From NCBI RefSeq assembly GCF_000003815.2, contig NC_049981.1:24569675-24633674 (forward strand): a DNA stretch of 64,000 nt, given 5' to 3'. Under the pieces are notes generated by a model. It saw only the letters and a list, made by a program, of their open reading frames with translations. It was not told the DNA's origin and did no database searches. The stretch's first letter is position 1. Each line of letters starts with the position of its first letter. Below, one piece after another: positions 62,917 to 64,000 of the stretch. This DNA comes from Branchiostoma floridae (lineage: Eukaryota > Chordata > Leptocardii > Amphioxiformes > Branchiostomatidae). Both the position numbers and the translations under genes were made by a program.

Positions 62917-64000
62917 CTGCAAAACAACATACAGCAAAAGATAAACGGTTTGATACACATCAAAGTGTGATGCCGGGGCAACAATTTTCTAAAGTATACA
63001 GAGCCAAGCATGTCGATATTTTCACGTGCTTAATGCACCAAGGACCATTACATATGCAAAATGTGCCATAATTTCCATTGAAGAGCTCTATCTATATTCT
63101 TTCTCCTTTCTCTTGCACTAATTTCCATTGTTTACAATCTCTCCCAACCTTCCTCAGGACATGTTAAAAAATTGCTTTGCAGGAAGATCGGCTGTGGTTG
63201 GTAACTGGTCGGCGCGGTTGGCTGCTGCTGACTTGAACGTTTCAAAAGTATTTTTAACATTCGAGAGTGAGAGTTAATGGGTTGGGAAATTTGGAAGTAA
63301 GTCAGCATTTTGATCCCTACACTACAGAGTTGGCAATCGGGTGGCAATAGGTCAGGACGGCTTGAGGTCGAAGTGGTTAGGAGTGTTTAAGAGTTGACTC
63401 GAAAGCGTTCGGATCTCGGTTGGGATTACTCGAGTAGGTCATTCATACTGGTTTGCAAAATGGCTGCGAAATCACTGGAGTATGGTTGTCCGGCAAGACG
63501 TGGCCAAAAATGGTCTGAACACATCGAACCTACCGCCAACCAGAGCTCCTCCATGGAGGTTGCTCGTGCAGACGATCGTGGAAACGATCGTGAGCAAGTT
63601 TAGGAGCAAGGTCCTGAATGTGCAAGAGGGGGCTCACTTCAGTTGAAGTTCAAAGTCACCAAGTATCGCTTTCCAAGAAATGTTAATTCGCATGAAAGGA
63701 CTCAAACAGGCGATTAACGGCAACTCTATCGTTATCTCGGCAAGTGATCATTGGATTCTACCAGTGGGATTGCTGTTGCACGAAGTCGGCACCCAATCAT
63801 TTACCCCAGCTTGCGATCAAAGGAAGCTCTTGGACATGTTGTATTCGCCAGGATTTTACAGGTCATTTTCATGTCAAGCAGAGAGGTTAAATCCAATAAC
63901 GACTCATTCCAAGAGGCAAGGGGCATTACTGTGGTGGGAGGAGGGATTAAACTACAAGGTTCAAGGCAAAGAGAAATTTGGGTCTGTTCCAGGGCTTTCT
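62917..64000. other. Upstream intron of the receptor gene (partial)
   Basis: Follows from the phase-1 acceptor at 62917-62918. I read the minus strand for a TM1/TM2 exon (the N-P-x-x-x-L-A-V-A-D type motif) and found none, so the intron extends past the window. A plus-strand ATG at 63460 in the context CAAAATGGCTGC opens a 47-codon frame to 63603, with a duplicated ACGATCGTG at 63573-63593. Nothing marks it as a real gene. Confidence 0.7.

Noticed and set aside
1-64000. Search for tRNA, rRNA, conserved miRNA, CRISPR and reverse transcriptase or transposase domains
   Set aside because: Nothing met a reasonable standard by eye. No mature sequences of deeply conserved miRNAs that I know were seen, and no frame carries polymerase or DDE-type motifs.

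Overview
This is eukaryotic, metazoan DNA: introns with GT/AG borders, long AT-rich non-coding stretches broken by CpG-bearing GC-rich patches, microsatellites, a foldback transposon and two runs of N (6817-7002 and 15998-16318) from a draft assembly. There are no operons, ribosome-binding sites or CRISPR arrays. The receptor gene at the right end and the general texture suggest an invertebrate deuterostome. A lancelet (Branchiostoma) is my best guess, but no marker in the window proves it.

The only gene I can support firmly is on the minus strand at the right end. Four exons (62817-62916, 61676-61880, 59746-59895, 58933-59466) join in frame into 328 residues covering transmembrane helices 3 to 7 and the C-terminal tail of a rhodopsin-class peptide GPCR, most like neuropeptide FF / RFamide receptors (the clade that includes arthropod SIFamide receptors). 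The exon(s) for the N-terminus and helices 1-2 lie beyond 64000. The DRF arginine codon is split by a phase-2 intron. A possible 3' UTR runs to a poly(A) signal near 57643.

The left 58 kb holds no gene I can name. It is AT-rich DNA alternating with GC-richer islands (about 9.2-11.4, 13.4-15.4, 18.5-20.2, 22.3-22.8, 24.3-24.9, 25.7-27.6, 37.8-40.4 and 46.6-47.7 kb) that look like candidate regulatory sequence. Several ATGGCGG (YY1-like) sites lie across the window; at 25.7 and 26.4 kb the ATG is followed by a good splice donor, suggesting possible start-codon exons. A TATA box (26982) and a poly(A) signal (27559) bracket a possible short transcript. One unrecognised open segment at 45221-45547 (-) could be an exon or transposon remnant.

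Repeats: a 185-bp near-perfect foldback MITE with a TA target duplication (1131-1315); a 34-bp minisatellite of nine copies (43243-43545); short tandem duplications at 22.05, 28.99 and 32.25 kb; three old, badly diverged tandem arrays downstream of the receptor (about 52.6-53.3, 54.8-55.1 and 56.5-56.85 kb); a palindromic interspersed-repeat candidate (57.1-57.3 kb); a tRNA B-box relic (about 41.87 kb); and a TG microsatellite in a receptor intron.
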